A stretch of 64,000 bases of DNA from Smittia aterrima (lineage: Eukaryota; Arthropoda; Insecta; Diptera; Chironomidae). The position numbers were made by a program, and so were the translations under genes. Shown here one piece after another: positions 46,801 through 58,972 of this stretch; the stretch's first letter is position 1, and each line of letters opens with the position of its first letter. Below the pieces are notes generated by a model that was given only the letters and a program-made list of their open reading frames with translations, was not told the DNA's origin and did no database searches. The stretch is taken from positions 24,552,001 through 24,616,000 of the forward strand of contig CP093831.1 of assembly GCA_033063855.1 (NCBI GenBank). The letters are read 5' to 3'.

Positions 46801-47186
46801 CTGATCCTTTTGTCCCTCCGCTCTCCGCAATCATTCACGTTTAATTTTATTTTCATAATAATAACTTGTTATCACCGACTTGTTAAATCACCACTTAACA
46901 CGTTCGCATTGTTTGTCTGTTGAAAACAGAAATTATTTATGATTATTCTCCTTTTTTTCCTTCATATTTCCCGAATCACAGACAATTTATATCACAAGTG
47001 CTCTCGATAAAAGTTGAACGGAAAACTTTTGATTTAAGAACAGAAAAAAAAACTTTTCACTTTTACGTAAGAGTTGAATCACAGACAATTGTGAAAGATA
47101 AAGAAGAGAACATACCAGTCTTTGTCGAAGGCGGTGAAACACGAGTCCATTGCAATGAGTGAAGGCTCGATCGGGTCTGAATCCAT
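25899..47186 (-). CDS. Naam: EF-hand nicotinamidase
   Basis: Nine coding exons: 47186-47116, 36726-36593, 35513-35461, 34430-34326, 31143-31009, 26838-26710, 26636-26468, 26358-26216, 26009-25899, giving 349 residues with all junctions in frame. N-terminus: two EF-hands, loops DKDCDDRLSLAE (exon 1/2 joint) and DKNQDGYIDRDE (exon 2/3 joint). The rest is the isochorismatase-type fold: catalytic Asp in FLVVDVQNDF, metal-ligand region LDWHPSDHVSF, GPPPMKQRLWPRHC, and the nucleophile Cys in VCGLAYDVCVG. The enzyme turns nicotinamide into nicotinate and ammonia in NAD salvage. The EF-hand fusion is the known insect form, of like length. Introns reach 10.4 kb; a receptor gene is nested on the other strand. 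The 5' UTR may extend to an acceptor near 47290. Confidence 0.92.
27577..29557 (+). pseudogene. divergent ionotropic receptor, two disablements
   Basis: Two exons, 27577-28457 and 28509-29557, split by a 51-base GT-AG intron. The frame starts with a signal peptide (MKSFALIFCIASAVC) but meets an in-frame TGA at 27742-27744 after 55 codons; it then continues in the same frame. In exon 2 a run of seven Ts (29050-29056) shifts the frame; with one T fewer it reads through (FFSGNCESRAY...). The rest has insect ionotropic-receptor layout: extracellular part, TM1 near FFTWALIASTFVASF, pore-side VVQIFFGISQSVLP, TM2 FLTMIFILFCLIIRTAWQG, a second ligand-binding half and TM3 near GFVIWLTSLTFTLIAF. About 640 residues if both breaks are ignored. 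Lies inside an intron of the nicotinamidase gene, opposite strand. Poly(A) signal AATAAATAAATAAA follows. Confidence 0.75.
31144..34325. other. intron of the nicotinamidase gene, nothing else recognised
   Basis: 3.2 kb between exons 4 and 5. Only short chance frames and AT-rich sequence. Confidence 0.5.
36727..47115. other. 10.4-kb first coding intron of the nicotinamidase gene
   Basis: Between coding exons 1 and 2. It holds scattered CT/GA runs (for example near 42418) and a GACGAC-type triplet run near 40275-40300. I found no nested gene, tRNA or transposon ends on either strand. Confidence 0.5.
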
Positions 47187-50100
47187 AATAACGGCGCTTA
47201 CCACTTGACTTACAATTTAAAGCAAGAAAAAAACAAACTTTCGCAAAGCCAGGACTTCCACGGTTTCGAGGGAGAAATCAACTGCTCTCTGAAACGAAGG
47301 AAAACAGAGAAAAAACATTTTATTGAAATAACTTTGCTATAACAACCGCCTCACACATTCATAATATTTGCTAATGTAGATGGTAATCATCATGTGTACA
47401 TCAATCTTATCGTCGATAACTAAACTGCTTTACATTCAACGGCAACTTTTGACTCTTTCGAGTACTTAACAATGTAGAACGATCCCACAAGGGGGAAAAC
47501 TAATTAGAAGTCATCGCAGCACAACAAAATCAAGCTTGAGCATGTATGCCAAGCACGACGCGAAATCCATAAAAGCTAAAATTGAATCGCGAGCTCATTG
47601 TCAATCCATGATATGCATGAATGGTTTTTTATCTCTCTCGCTTGTGCTTTGTTGCTATCTGATTCCGAACAAAGCCAATTTGATGACGTGAGCTCATGCA
47701 AAGAGCAAATAATTCGAATACTTTTCATTCAAATGCTAAAGGTTCAGCTTTTAATGATGATCTTTTCGCTTGTAATCGTTGGCGGTGAATTCTTCGTTTC
47801 GACGTTGTTGTGGTGCTTTAGGAAATTATTCCGCTGGCAACGAATACAACGAATTCGATTTGTATATCCTGAGGTGGTAAAGGACTGATTGGGAAACTCA
47901 TTCGACCGTATAAATTGATTCTACGATCTAAAATTAGACTTCACACATCAGTTCACCGAAAAAAAACCTTTTTTTTACATTTGATGCTCGAATTTTCCAG
48001 ACAGACTCTTCTAGACTTCAACCACAGAAGACACGTGCGAGTGAGAACTTTCGCTGTCAAAATTCTTCGTCGGAAAAATATTTAGAAAAACTTTTACGCA
48101 GCAGAGAGAGAGAGAAAGAAGAGGAAAAGCTCCACATTATGACAAACGAACGTGCAAGAGTCTGATGCAGTTTTATTCACGTCCGTATCGAGCATCACGC
48201 CTTGCATCAACAATCATTATAGGAGATGAACACATGAAAGACGAGATGATGAGATTAGCATCTGTTGACAGAAATTCCATTATTTCGTCGTCTCTCTGCT
48301 CACCGGTAAAAGTGAATCGTAGAGAAAAGCTCTCCTCCGTGTCAGAGACAAGAATTCACATTGTTCTGATTTTCTCTTCGTGCATTTTTATCATTCATCA
48401 GCCGCCTTTATTAAGCTCTTCCTGTTTAGCACTCTACGTAATCCCTAACAACAGCTCAGCACAATGCATCATCATTCCTGTGATTGTGACTCGGCTCGTT
48501 CAAATGAGCTCGTTCCTCGTAATGATTAGAACCGCACGTTTTTTCCTCCATTCACGAGAGAGAGAGAGAAAATGCAAATGACAGCAAATGACGCATCCGA
48601 AGAAAATGTGATTGGAAAGCGAGCGAGCGACGAGCTCTTGATTGCTTAATCTCATGCAGCTTTAAGCTTTCAGCTGCTGGAGCAAGCACTTTGCGGGTGA
48701 ACCGCCTCCTTCGTGTGTGCTACTCTTAGTTTGGAGCAAAATTGATTCCATTAGAAATGGGAGAGAGACGAGGAAAAGGAGGAAAAACGTATTCAACATT
48801 TTTCTGTCACTGATTTATGTTCAATCTTTGTATAAATCTCTATCAAACAGGAGCTTGAAAAATACACAATTTATATTTTGAATCGTTCTCGACGCTCGCT
48901 CGTTCGCTCCTTTACCCGAGACCGCTCTTTCTCATGAAATATCTTCCCTTATTATGTGAAGCCGTTTCTCTTTATTTACACTAAATCATGTTTATGTATC
49001 TGATATTTCTTTATTTTATACTTTTCAGCTTCGACGAGGGGGTTCGGTTTTACGTCGGTAGCAGCTTTTACTTCTCACTGGTTCTGTTGAAGTGTCAATA
49101 GAAGAATCAAAAGAAATTTTCTCTTTTGATGAACGCTCGAGTAAGAAATGGAAAAAGGTGAACGGAAAAATATCTCGAGCTCAACGAGATGAGGGAGAAT
49201 AATTTTTTTATTTGTTGATTGGAGAGGGAGAAGGAGAAGACTTCGAGTTCCGAAGTTAAATTGTGTTGGCTGAGCTTAATGTAGTGTTAACAAATATTTG
49301 CTTCGAAAAGCTTTATTTCTATCGAACAATAAAACTTCATTTACGAAAAATGAAAAATGCATTAAATTTTGATTATTCCACTTAAATATTTCACTGACGG
49401 CTCCCAGCAGAGACCTCCGGGCCCAATTATCGAAAGCCAGAGAATGCAGCTCTGATGAATGTTAATTAACAGATTATGAAAGCTTAACCGACGAATTATT
49501 TACGGATTTTATTTGTTGAAAATTACTAATTGATAAATATTATCAAAACATTTCAGAGTTCTCTATTGTGCTCGGCTCTACAATATTTTTCTGGTTCAAA
49601 TAGTTCTGCATTCACGCGTCTCATCAACGAAAATAAAGAGGAACAATTTTTTTTCTGCTTTCACAATTTTCCGAGCAAACATCAAACGGAAATTAATTGA
49701 ATGCACTTTTTTTCACAATGTTGATGTTGCTTCATTTTATCGATTTACTCGGATGTGTGTAACTCAATTTCTTTTATGATTTATTGGATGCGACGACGGT
49801 CAAGCGAGGAATGAAAAATTGCTGTTGCTCCAACCTAATCTCAATCGGATCGGACGAGAGTGAGAGAGAGAGAGAGAAAGCTCGTGAAAAATTGTGAACC
49901 CCGAAACGGACTTTTAAGGTCATTTGCGCATCAATTAAGAATGATTCATTACTAGCGACGAGATTAATAGGATTTTAAAATGAAGACATCATGGAAATCT
50001 CGTAAAGAAAATTTCGAGTAATTTATTATGAAGCTTCGTTTCATTATGTTACGAGGAACGAACGAACGAACCCTCGTCAGGTCCGAGAAGAAGAAAATAT

Positions 50101-51670
50101 TTTTGTGGGAAATTCCTTCAACAGAAAATGAAACAAACGAATTATAAATGATAATTCGTTTGAGTGGCGAATGAGAGAGAGTAAGAAGTGAAATTACATT
50201 TCAGAACACGAAGATCTTCACACAAAAGGACGACGCCGTTTCTTTGATTTCTATAAAAATCTCACAACGAAATGAGATATCAAGATGTTTGGTCCAACGG
50301 AAGCGAAATTTCCGGCTTCGGTGATTAGCATAAAGTCTGCGATATCCCGAGAAGTGTTTTCCATTGCTTTTTGTTTCTTGTCGATGTGAAACGAACCCCA
50401 TTTAATTATGATAACTGCTGTAACGTCCTGTTTTGTTTCGTCTCAACTCAAAGTGACGGAGAGGGCGCGAGGTGGAATGAGCGAAAAGGAAAACCTTAAC
50501 TGAGTCAATCTTGAGTCTGTCGCTCATTGTGTCTAATCCGTTTGTTGTCGATTCCACCCAAGCGAAGCACCTTGGGGAGGGAAAGATAAGAAGGTAAAGA
50601 AAATGAAGGAAAAGGCGAAGCTAAGCAATTTAATTTAACAAAAATTTCCCTCTTTACGTTTGATAACAGAAATATTTAAAATGATCCAGAAAAACGAACG
50701 ATTAGTTGACCCTGAAGTTTACGAAAGCTCCTAAAAGATAAATTAACTTTTTTTCCACTGCGGCAAGCCATCGAGCAAAAGCTTTCTGCTGCATCACATT
50801 AACTCAACGCAGATTGATTGTTGATTTACATTTTATTGCCGGTCGTAATTCGATGAGGAGAGAGAGTGAACGTTAAAAATGTTTTTTTTTTCTCTCGAAT
50901 GTGAATGAGCCGTTCCACGGGTGATTGGTACAATCTGTTACAGTGGAAAAGGCCTTAAAAATAAGCGCTCGTCATATGTAATGGTGGCTTAAAAGACTGA
51001 GAAAATATGTTTCGCGAGGGATTTCATTCAAATGCGATAGGTTCGATATTTATTTTTACGGTCGAGGAATTGATTTTATTTTCTAAAAATAAAGCTCTCT
51101 CTCGACGTCCAATGAAAACTGTCGCGTAAACTTCCTGTTGCTCATGTAATTTCATTCGTTCAATGCTCCTTCCTGCACTTGACGTCGTTGAAACGCATTA
51201 AACAAAAGCGAAATAATTAACCTTCTACTTTGATTGAAAGTTGGGAAAAAAAGTTTTGTGTGTGAGGGAAAAAAGTTTTTGCATTTGCTCGCAAGGCCGG
51301 AAGGGAAAGTTCATCCATGAGTGTAAAATGGCAAAAAAGCGAAACGAAGCATACAAAATTTATCCTCGCATTCGCTTCAATTTCCATCGGTTGCCTAATC
51401 TGATACCGCTGAACTTTGCCTATTTAAACTTTTCAAATTTGCCATCGAACTCGCTCTCTCTCATCAGCAAGCGCTTCTCACTCGTTACATTCCATTCGTT
51501 ATCATCAAACTCAATTTAAAATCTCAGTGAATACTGTTGACTGGTTCTACGAAGGTCGAACTTGCTTGTACGCCTCATAACATTCCTGCATAATTAATCT
51601 GTTTATTCGAGACAATTGGAAACATCTCCAATCGAAATCAAAAATTTGTTAGTTGAAAATTTAAACTGAC
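47187..51670. other. intergenic region between divergent genes
   Basis: 4.5 kb between the start of the nicotinamidase gene (minus) and triokinase (plus). A possible splice acceptor TTTCAG near 47290 on the minus strand could bound a 5' UTR exon. GA runs lie near 48106 and 49862. No coding exon recognised. Confidence 0.45.
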
Positions 51671-53450
51671 ATGAACAAGATTTCTCTTGAGTCGTCCCTT
51701 TTGGGATTCACAACATTCAACGATAGCATTGTGTTCTTAAGGAATCTCGGTGTGTTGCTGAGAAATGACGAAGATTACGTGAGACATTGTGATCGTGTCA
51801 TGTTGATAACTGGAGGTGGAGCTGGACATGAACCCGGCCCAGGAATTGGATTCATTGGGAAAAATATGCTCTCAGCTGCTGTCTCGGGAAACGTTTTTAC
51901 GTCGCCATCAGTGACAAGGTTTGACATTATTTCATCACGTCTTGAAACAAACAATAAGTCATAAATGTTTCAGCTGCCTAGGAGCAATTCTCCAAGCCAA
52001 TGATGTGAACAGAGAAATTCTCTTGATAATAAATAACTACACAGGCGACCGCTTGAACTTTGGCTTGGCCCTTGAAATGGCTCGCAATACTCACAATTAT
52101 CAGCACGTGAAGCTTCTCATCGTCAACGACGATTGCTCCATTGAGAAACCTCGCGTCGCTTGTGGACGAAAAGGATTAGCCGGCATTAATCTGATAAGTA
52201 AAATCGCCGGAGCGATGAGTGCTCAAGGAGCCCGCTTGAATGAAATTTATGACTTGTGCTCAGGTCTTTTGCTTAATCGTCTCATCCGTACGATTGGATT
52301 TTGTTTTCAACACGACAGCAGCTCAAATTTGTTGACCAATATCGAGATCGGATACGGGATTCACGGTGAGCCGGGATCGATGACAATAGAGCGAGCGAAT
52401 AATTTTAAGCCCATCATTGAGATCATGCAGGAAAAATTGAGATTAAACGAAGTGAAAACGAATGAAGTGGTGCTTCTCTTCAACAACTTAGGAGGAGCAT
52501 CGGAATACGCTTTCTATGTCTTCGTTAAGGAGTTTATGGAGCTCATTGAAGGATTATCGATACGGGTCGTTAAAATTTATTCGGGAAAGTTTCTTACATC
52601 GCTTTCTAAAGAAGCGATTTCGGTTACGCTCTTAGAGATTTCTGATCCAAGAATTATTGAATATTTAGAGCTCCCGATTACGACGCCAGCAGGTGATCTC
52701 TTTAACTCACCGTTCAAGCATTGCAAACCTATCATCAAAGACTTTCGAGTCCCTCAAACTATTTCTAAGGCGAGAAGTGAACCTGAAGTGAGTGACAAGG
52801 AAGCTTTGATCACAAAGAGCATCATTGAAGCGTCGTGCAAGGCTATGATTGAGATGAAGGATTATTTGAATGAAATTGACAGTGAACTGGGAGATGGAGA
52901 CACAGGGTCAACTTTGTCGAAAGGAGCGGAAGCTTTACTTCAAGATTTAAACAGCTGCAAGATTAATCTCCGGGATCCTCACCAAATGATGACGCAAATC
53001 AGTTCAATTTTGATGGATTCAATGGGTGGAACGAGTGGAGCTATCTATTCCATATTCTTTCAATGCGGAGCGATATCGTTTTCAAATTCCAACAAACATT
53101 GCATGGAGAATTGGATTTGTAGTTTGTCAGATGGCATCGATGGGATCATGAAACATGGCAAAGCAAAGTTCGGCGACCGAACGTTGTTAGATTCACTTCA
53201 TTCGGGTTATAAAAGCTTGAAAGAGCACAAAGGATCTTTAATTGAAGCGCTGCGAGCATTTGGAGATGGCTGTCGACATGGAGCTGAAGCAACTAGGTTG
53301 ATGACACCGAAGAGTGGAAGGTCTGCTTACTCACTCAGCGACAAAAAGATTGATTTCGAGTTCACAAGCGAAAATCCAGATCCAGGAGCCCACGCAATCA
53401 ATGTTGTCGCTCAGGCGATTGTCAAAGCTTTCATCAAAAGTTTATCATGA
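51671..53450 (+). CDS. TKFC: triokinase/FMN cyclase (dihydroxyacetone kinase)
   Basis: Exons 51671-51918 and 51974-53450, joined by a 55-base intron in phase 2, give 574 residues, the usual length of the animal enzyme. It phosphorylates dihydroxyacetone and glyceraldehyde with ATP and by family knowledge can also form cyclic FMN from FAD. The N-terminal DhaK half has the GGGAGHEP loop and the substrate-binding His in GYGIHGEPG. The C-terminal DhaL half has the metal and ATP loop ELGDGDTGSTL and MGGTSGAIYS. Cytosolic, no signal peptide. The start is the first ATG of the frame. It converges on CHTOP. Confidence 0.93.
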
Positions 53451-54147
53451 ACAGCATGAAACATTTCCTATCTCTCTCTCTCTCGTCTGCTCGGTCCGGC
53501 GCATGTTTTTCGATTTTCTAAGAATTGTTGTTGCGATATGATTGTCGATAAGCGCACAACGAAATTAATGAATATTGAAAGTCAACTCAACCGAAATCAC
53601 TTCAAATTAATTGACTTCTGTTCTACAACTGTTCTCTTGTGACGTCGCTCATATCAAGCATGAATAATTAAATTAAGGCAACGAAATGATAAAATCATCA
53701 TCAACAAGTCGTGAATTGTCAACTCACCGGTGATTTGATAAATTGTATTTCAACTTAAGTGCTCTTAGGAAATGCTGCTTTACTTTCCACGTTTCAATTA
53801 AAAATTTATTCCTCACTGAAGCTTAAGAATTTAAATTACAAATAAAATGTCACAAACTCAACCAAATCTTCTTTATGTTTACGTATCGAAGGTTAAAATT
53901 TATAGTCAAAACCAACACAAGCGACTGAGTTCGAACGGTAAAACGTTCAGGGTGAGTTGGTGCATTTAGGAGCATAAAACAAAAATCATTTAATTAAACT
54001 GGGTTTTTATTTTCATTTTCTTTTGTAATCGAACAATTATTTTTTTATGTTCAATTGAAGTTTGATAATCACGAGAAAAATCCAATTATGAAAATATTAA
54101 ATTAATGAAAAATATGAAATTCAGCTGTTTAAATATTTAGCAGATGA
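53451..54147. other. intergenic gap between converging genes
   Basis: 0.7 kb of AT-rich 3' flank between triokinase (plus) and CHTOP (minus). No further feature seen apart from a CT run at about 53470. Confidence 0.5.
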
Positions 54148-56093
54148 TTAGGCCGATCCTTTCGACATGTAAGCGTCCAATTGTTTATCGAGTTGCTCCT
54201 TCGATACTTGACCTTTTCCTCCGGCTCCACCTAAAAGCGATCAAAGAAAAATAAATTAGTTTAACCGTCTAAGGTCGAAAAGGAGAGAAGTGAAAGCGGT
54301 TGAAATCTTCAAATCCATTTTACAGCAGTTTCAATCGACCAAGGACATCTTCATCAGCTTCAGGAGATTCTCAAATTGGCCCCGACTTATACTTAATCCT
54401 ATTTGTTGGTGGTATAGCTAAGGCTGATTGGAACAATCCCATAAGAAGTTTCCTTTCTACTGTAAAATTATTCCCGCTTTTATTTTGGCCTCGAGAAAAT
54501 ACTGCGAAACATCACGAAATCTCTTTAGCCTTCTCTTCATTCGAATGATTGCGTTTCGATCTCTTTGAGATTCTTCCGAATCGTTTTTTTCTCAACCCAA
54601 CTCAATGCTCCGTCCGACTTGAAAGTTCAAGTGGCTCTGAGTAAAATACCTCGGTTGTTGTTATTTGCGCCGCCGCGGCGAGTTCGAGAGCGACCTCGTC
54701 GACCAGCTCCTTGTCCAGCTTGAGCGGTGTTCGGTCCTCGATTTCTGGCTCTTCCTCGAGCTTGGACTTGGCCATTGCCATTTGCGCCACCTCTGTGCGA
54801 AGGAAAATTTGGGATTAGAAAATCGTTTCATGTGGACACAAGAGTGTGATGTGATTCCGAGGAAAGTTGCTGACGTTAAGTTGTAATCTTCTTTTCAGTA
54901 TAGACTTCCTTTCTTCGAGAAACACAATCAAGAGGCTTAAGAGATTTTTATCCACCTTTTAGCAGGTTGTCCACGACGCATGTTAGTTCCAATAGCGTTC
55001 CCAGCTCTGCGCATGTTTCCTTGTGCGCGAGCGACTAATGGCTTTCGTGGGTTACGCTTAACAATGCGACCAGCGAGTGGCTTCTTCAGTTGAGTGTTTG
55101 GGTTGCGAGTGTTTGAGGCAAAGCGACGACGACGTCGAACTTGATTGAGTTGATTGTTCCCCAATCGAGGGTTCACGGGATTTGGACGTCTCAATGCAGC
55201 TTGAGCACCGTTTCCGTTGCGGTTGCGACTTTGGGAACGTTGTTGTGAACGTGCTTGGACGTTGTTACGATTGCGGCTCTGCGAACGAGCATTTCCATTG
55301 CGATTGCGACTCTGAGAGCGATTGTTGATGTTTCCATTTCCATTTCGGGTACGACTAGCTGCACGATTATTGACGGAATTATTGTTGTTGTTGAAGTTGC
55401 CTCGATTCAATCGAACGCGGCTTTGTGGCCGAGAACGCGAGCGTTGCTGTTGAGCTCCTCCGTTTGCTTGGACTTGTCCACGTCGCATTCGTCCACGTCC
55501 TGCTTGTCTGACTCCCAATCGATCAGCGATTGTTCCAGTCACTTGACCACGATTGCGGGATTGAGATCTGGAGCGACTGCGACCTCTGAAGTTTCTTCCG
55601 GGGCCATCGTTCAACCTAGAAAATGAAAATAAAAATGAGCTCACGACTTTAAAGCTTAAAAACTATTTCTTACGGAACAAAAGTCGTCAAGCTGTTTGAA
55701 CGTTTAATGTTTCGGACATTAACAGCTTTCTTGATGGCGGCAGCTCGTTTGAATCCACCACGAATGTTTTGAACTCGAGATCTAACGATGCTCTTCTACA
55801 AATTGAGAAGGAAAAAACAAACATTAAAGCTCATTATCTTAATCGAAGGTTTAATGACTTCTTACATTTTTCAACTTCAATGCCAGACGCATCTTGTGTT
55901 GTTTCTCAAAGACGTCCAACAATTGACGATTACGTTTTGTTCCAGCTGTTGTTTGTCTTTGCTGTCTTGCAGGTCCTCGGCTGCGGCTTCGTGATCTTCC
56001 ACGTCTCTCTTGCTTGATCTGTTGTTGAACTCCGTTTGTCTTCTTGAACGACGAGAAGCGATCGTTCAAAGTGATTGTAGTGGTTGTGTTCAT
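54148..56093 (-). CDS. CHTOP: chromatin target of PRMT1 (CHTOP) homolog
   Basis: Five exons, 56093-55866, 55795-55674, 55615-54956, 54792-54650 and 54230-54148, in frame throughout, give 411 residues. The N-terminus has the family's TLNDRFSSF motif; the C-terminus has its hallmark VSKEQLDKQLDAYMSKG. The middle is low-complexity: repeated RSQSRNRNGN units and, near the end, an RG/GR stretch (RGRARNRG, GRRGRSRTRRGG) of the kind methylated by PRMT1. The family is nuclear and links mRNA to the TREX export complex. The central RS/RN block makes it much longer than the vertebrate protein. First ATG chosen at 56093. Confidence 0.88.
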
Positions 56094-56487
56094 GGTCAAA
56101 TGATTAATCTGTTTACACAGATGTCTCTTAAAGATGTTTCGAGTTGATAATCTTCTTTAATAAATGACGTTTGTCGATGCTACAAAAGAAATGACGATTT
56201 TTTCGTTAAAAATAAACTGATTGCAGTCTTTGGAGATGAGAAATTGGAGCAATAGATTTTTCAGTAGGCGGAAATGTGAGAAAGTCTATTTTTAAAGCCG
56301 CCAAAAAGTAATTTCATAACTTTGGCAAAAAACAAGTTAAACTTCTTACCTTTCAAGTTTTCTTTATGTTTAAGTTTAATTTTAGTAGTTAAAGAGTTGT
56401 TTTATGAACTTATCACTTCGATTGTTGGATTATTACTGATAGTTTCGACTGATTTTGTTTGGAAGAATTTTTTTCTGGGGCTCTAAC

Positions 56488-56541
56488 TTAAACCTCTCTA
56501 ACTCGGCACCTTTTGGCTTTTACCGAATTAGAGAGGTTTAA
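56488..56541. repeat. inverted repeat hairpin in the CHTOP/slalom promoter interval
   Basis: Arms 56488-56506 (TTAAACCTCTCTAACTCGG) and 56523-56541 (CCGAATTAGAGAGGTTTAA) pair 18 of 19 with a 16-base loop. It sits about 95 bases upstream of the slalom start codon. Confidence 0.75.
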
Positions 56542-56634
56542 AATAAAAGCTCGAGCTTGCTTATTTGTAAGCTCCGACACGTTTTTGTTGTGTTTCCAAC
56601 AAAATTTTCATTTTCGTCATCACCAGCAGAGAAA

Positions 56635-58102
56635 ATGAAGAATATCGTTCCAGATGCAATAATTTTGTGAGTAGAACATCACTTTTCTATTGACTTGAAT
56701 TAATTATCCGTTTTTGTTGTCACAGAGGCATCGTCGGTGGATCATTTCTCATTGTTTATTTCGTCGTCAACATATTTTATGGGTTTCTAGCTGGCGAGAA
56801 CCCAAATGACACGAGAACATTATCAGAACTTGCTGAAGGAATTTCGCTTGAGTATTCATGGGCTTTTCGATTGACGATTAATTGTATTGGCTACTCAGCT
56901 TTGATAATCCCCGGCTACTTTATTTATAAATACACAAAGAAGACACACTACCTTGAGCGATCTGGTAAGGAAAATTAATTCAAATCTCTCTCTTATCTTC
57001 ATGAACTTCCGTTTTAGAACAAAATTATTTATATGGAATCATCAAAAGCTGCTTTGGTGATAACGAGAAACTCGACGCAACAAGTTCCGTTCAAGCGAGA
57101 TCTGCCAACAAAACAGTTGCGAAAGAATGTATTCTGCTTACGTATTGCTTTCTCGGACTGATGGGCTCGTACTTGACGTGGGGAGTGCTACAGGAGAAGA
57201 TCATGACAAGAGAGTACATCGGCAACGATGGAAAGACCAAATCATTTTTTAAGGATTCTCAATTTCTTGTGTTCTCAAATCGAATTCTCGCCTTAGTCAT
57301 CGCAGCAGTTTACTTAACCATTCGTCAACAAACTCGTCATCGAGCGCCGCTCTTCAAGTATTCCTACGCATCCTTCTCGAATATTATGTCAGCTTGGTTA
57401 CAATACGAAGCTCTCAAGTTCATCAGCTTTCCAACGCAAGTTCTCGCCAAGTCCTGTAAAATTATTCCTGTGATGATCATGGGACGAATCATCTCTCGTA
57501 ACAAATACGAGTTCTACGAATACGTTGTCGCTATCGCGATATCGATTGGAATGGTTTTCTTTCTAAGTGGAAGCTACGACCAAAGCAAGCACACGCCAAT
57601 CACCACAATCACTGGACTCTTTCTTCTCGTGATGTACATGGTGTTTGACAGCTTCACTTCAAACTGGCAAAGTGAAATATTCAAAAGCTACGGAATTTCC
57701 AGTCTTCAGATGACATTCGGTGTCAATCTCTTCAGTTCAATGTTCACTGCAGCTTCGTTATTTATTCAAGGAGGCTTCGCTGAAGGTCTCGCGTTTTCTG
57801 CTGAGCATCCAAAGTTCCTGCTCGATTGTGTTGTTCTATCAATTAGCTCAGCTGTTGGACAACTCTTCATTTACTTCACAATAGAAAAATTCGGAGCAAT
57901 CGTCTTCACTATCATCATGACACTTCGCCAAGCGTTGGCGATTCTCCTTTCATGTTTAATCTACAAGCATCACATATCGTCACTCGGGATTCTTGGAATC
58001 TTCATCGTTTTTCTCGCGATCTTCGTTCGAGTTTATTCATCCCACCGAGTGAAAATCCTTCGACGCAAGCACGAATTGCTTAAGCAACGCCTAAATGTAT
58101 AA
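56635..58102 (+). CDS. sll: PAPS transporter 1 (slalom, SLC35B2 type)
   Basis: Exons 56635-56666, 56726-56964 and 57018-58102, in frame, give 451 residues with about ten membrane segments. The Golgi antiporter carries 3'-phosphoadenosine 5'-phosphosulfate into the Golgi for sulfation. Family signatures: GSYLTWGVLQEKIMT, FLVFSNRILA, QYEALKFISFPTQVLAKSCK, IPVMIMGRIISR, and the LRQALAILLSCLIYKH region near the C-terminus. Exon 1 encodes only the first 11 residues, so the true start is upstream of the long open frame. It is divergent from CHTOP, with the two starts about 540 bases apart. Confidence 0.92.
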
Positions 58103-58445
58103 GATATCACTCCGCGAGTGTTTAAAACGCTGCGCTTTAGTTTTGTTTTGTAAAGGGCATTTTATTATAATTTTAATAATTGAGACTAGAAATGTTGAAA
58201 GTCAAAAACCGTAAAACAAAAACAAACCACGCAGGAAAAGCAAAAAGAGTGCAAATTGTGAGTTAGAAGAGTAGTTTTTGTAAATTTTACGACATTGCTT
58301 TCGATACTTTCACCCAAGAAGAAGAATAAAACATGAAACCGTAAAGTATTGATAGCTTAAGACATTCTTTGAGTATTTTCACTAAGTGGCTGGTTTTGTC
58401 TAGAACTTGGTTCGTACAGCACTTTTGTCATAGGAGGGAAGGCTC

Positions 58446-58972
58446 TCAGTCGTAGGTCGGCTGTTTACACAATGTGAATAAAAACAGAATCGCAAAGACA
58501 AGCTCAGTCAATTGGAGCAACAGCATCAAGGCACAGAGGATATATTCGAGTTTAAGAACGTGCGTTTGAAGGAAGAGAAGATAAATAACGCCTAGCGAGA
58601 CGGGAATAGTCAGGACAACACTTAGCCACACTTGATATCCTAAAATGAAAAGTATGATTCAGAGAATTCCCTTGATGAATCAATTAATGAACTTACCATG
58701 ATCGGACAAACTTCCTTTCTTCCCAAGATGAATTCGAAACGATTCTAGAAGACAAAGACCAAGTAACACAATCGTTTCCTGAATCAAATCTTGTTGCTTA
58801 TAGTCCAAGTTAACAAACTTTAATGTTCCCATGCCTACAAAGAAATGAAATTTAATTAAAAGGACTCGCAATTAACGTTTGATTAGTTACCAATTTCACA
58901 CGTCGCGAACATCCCGAAATAAAAGCTGTTCAAGTACATTAAAATCTCGTAAGTGAGAGAAGAGTTCACCAT
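58446..58972 (-). CDS. TMEM216: TMEM216, ciliary transition-zone protein
   Basis: Exons 58972-58891, 58834-58697 and 58639-58446, in frame, give 137 residues with four membrane segments, close to the length of the human protein. Recognised from SLTYEILMYLNSFYFGMFAT at the N-terminus, LLGLCLLESFRIHLGKKGSL in the middle, and LTIPVSLGVIYLLFLQTHVL followed by LKLEYILC. It belongs to the tectonic/MKS module at the base of cilia, which in insects act in sensory neurons and sperm. It lies head-to-head with the CKS gene. Confidence 0.85.

Noticed and set aside
47215..47235. GTAAGT on the minus strand near 47210 as a 5' UTR donor
   Set aside because: It could be used, but an acceptor downstream before the ATG at 47186 is not convincing; left as untranslated leader.
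48165..48581. Plus-strand frame of 138 codons
   Set aside because: Composition is like surrounding non-coding DNA, with Ser/Ile/Arg runs and no domain; ends in a GA repeat. I could not link it to neighbouring exons.
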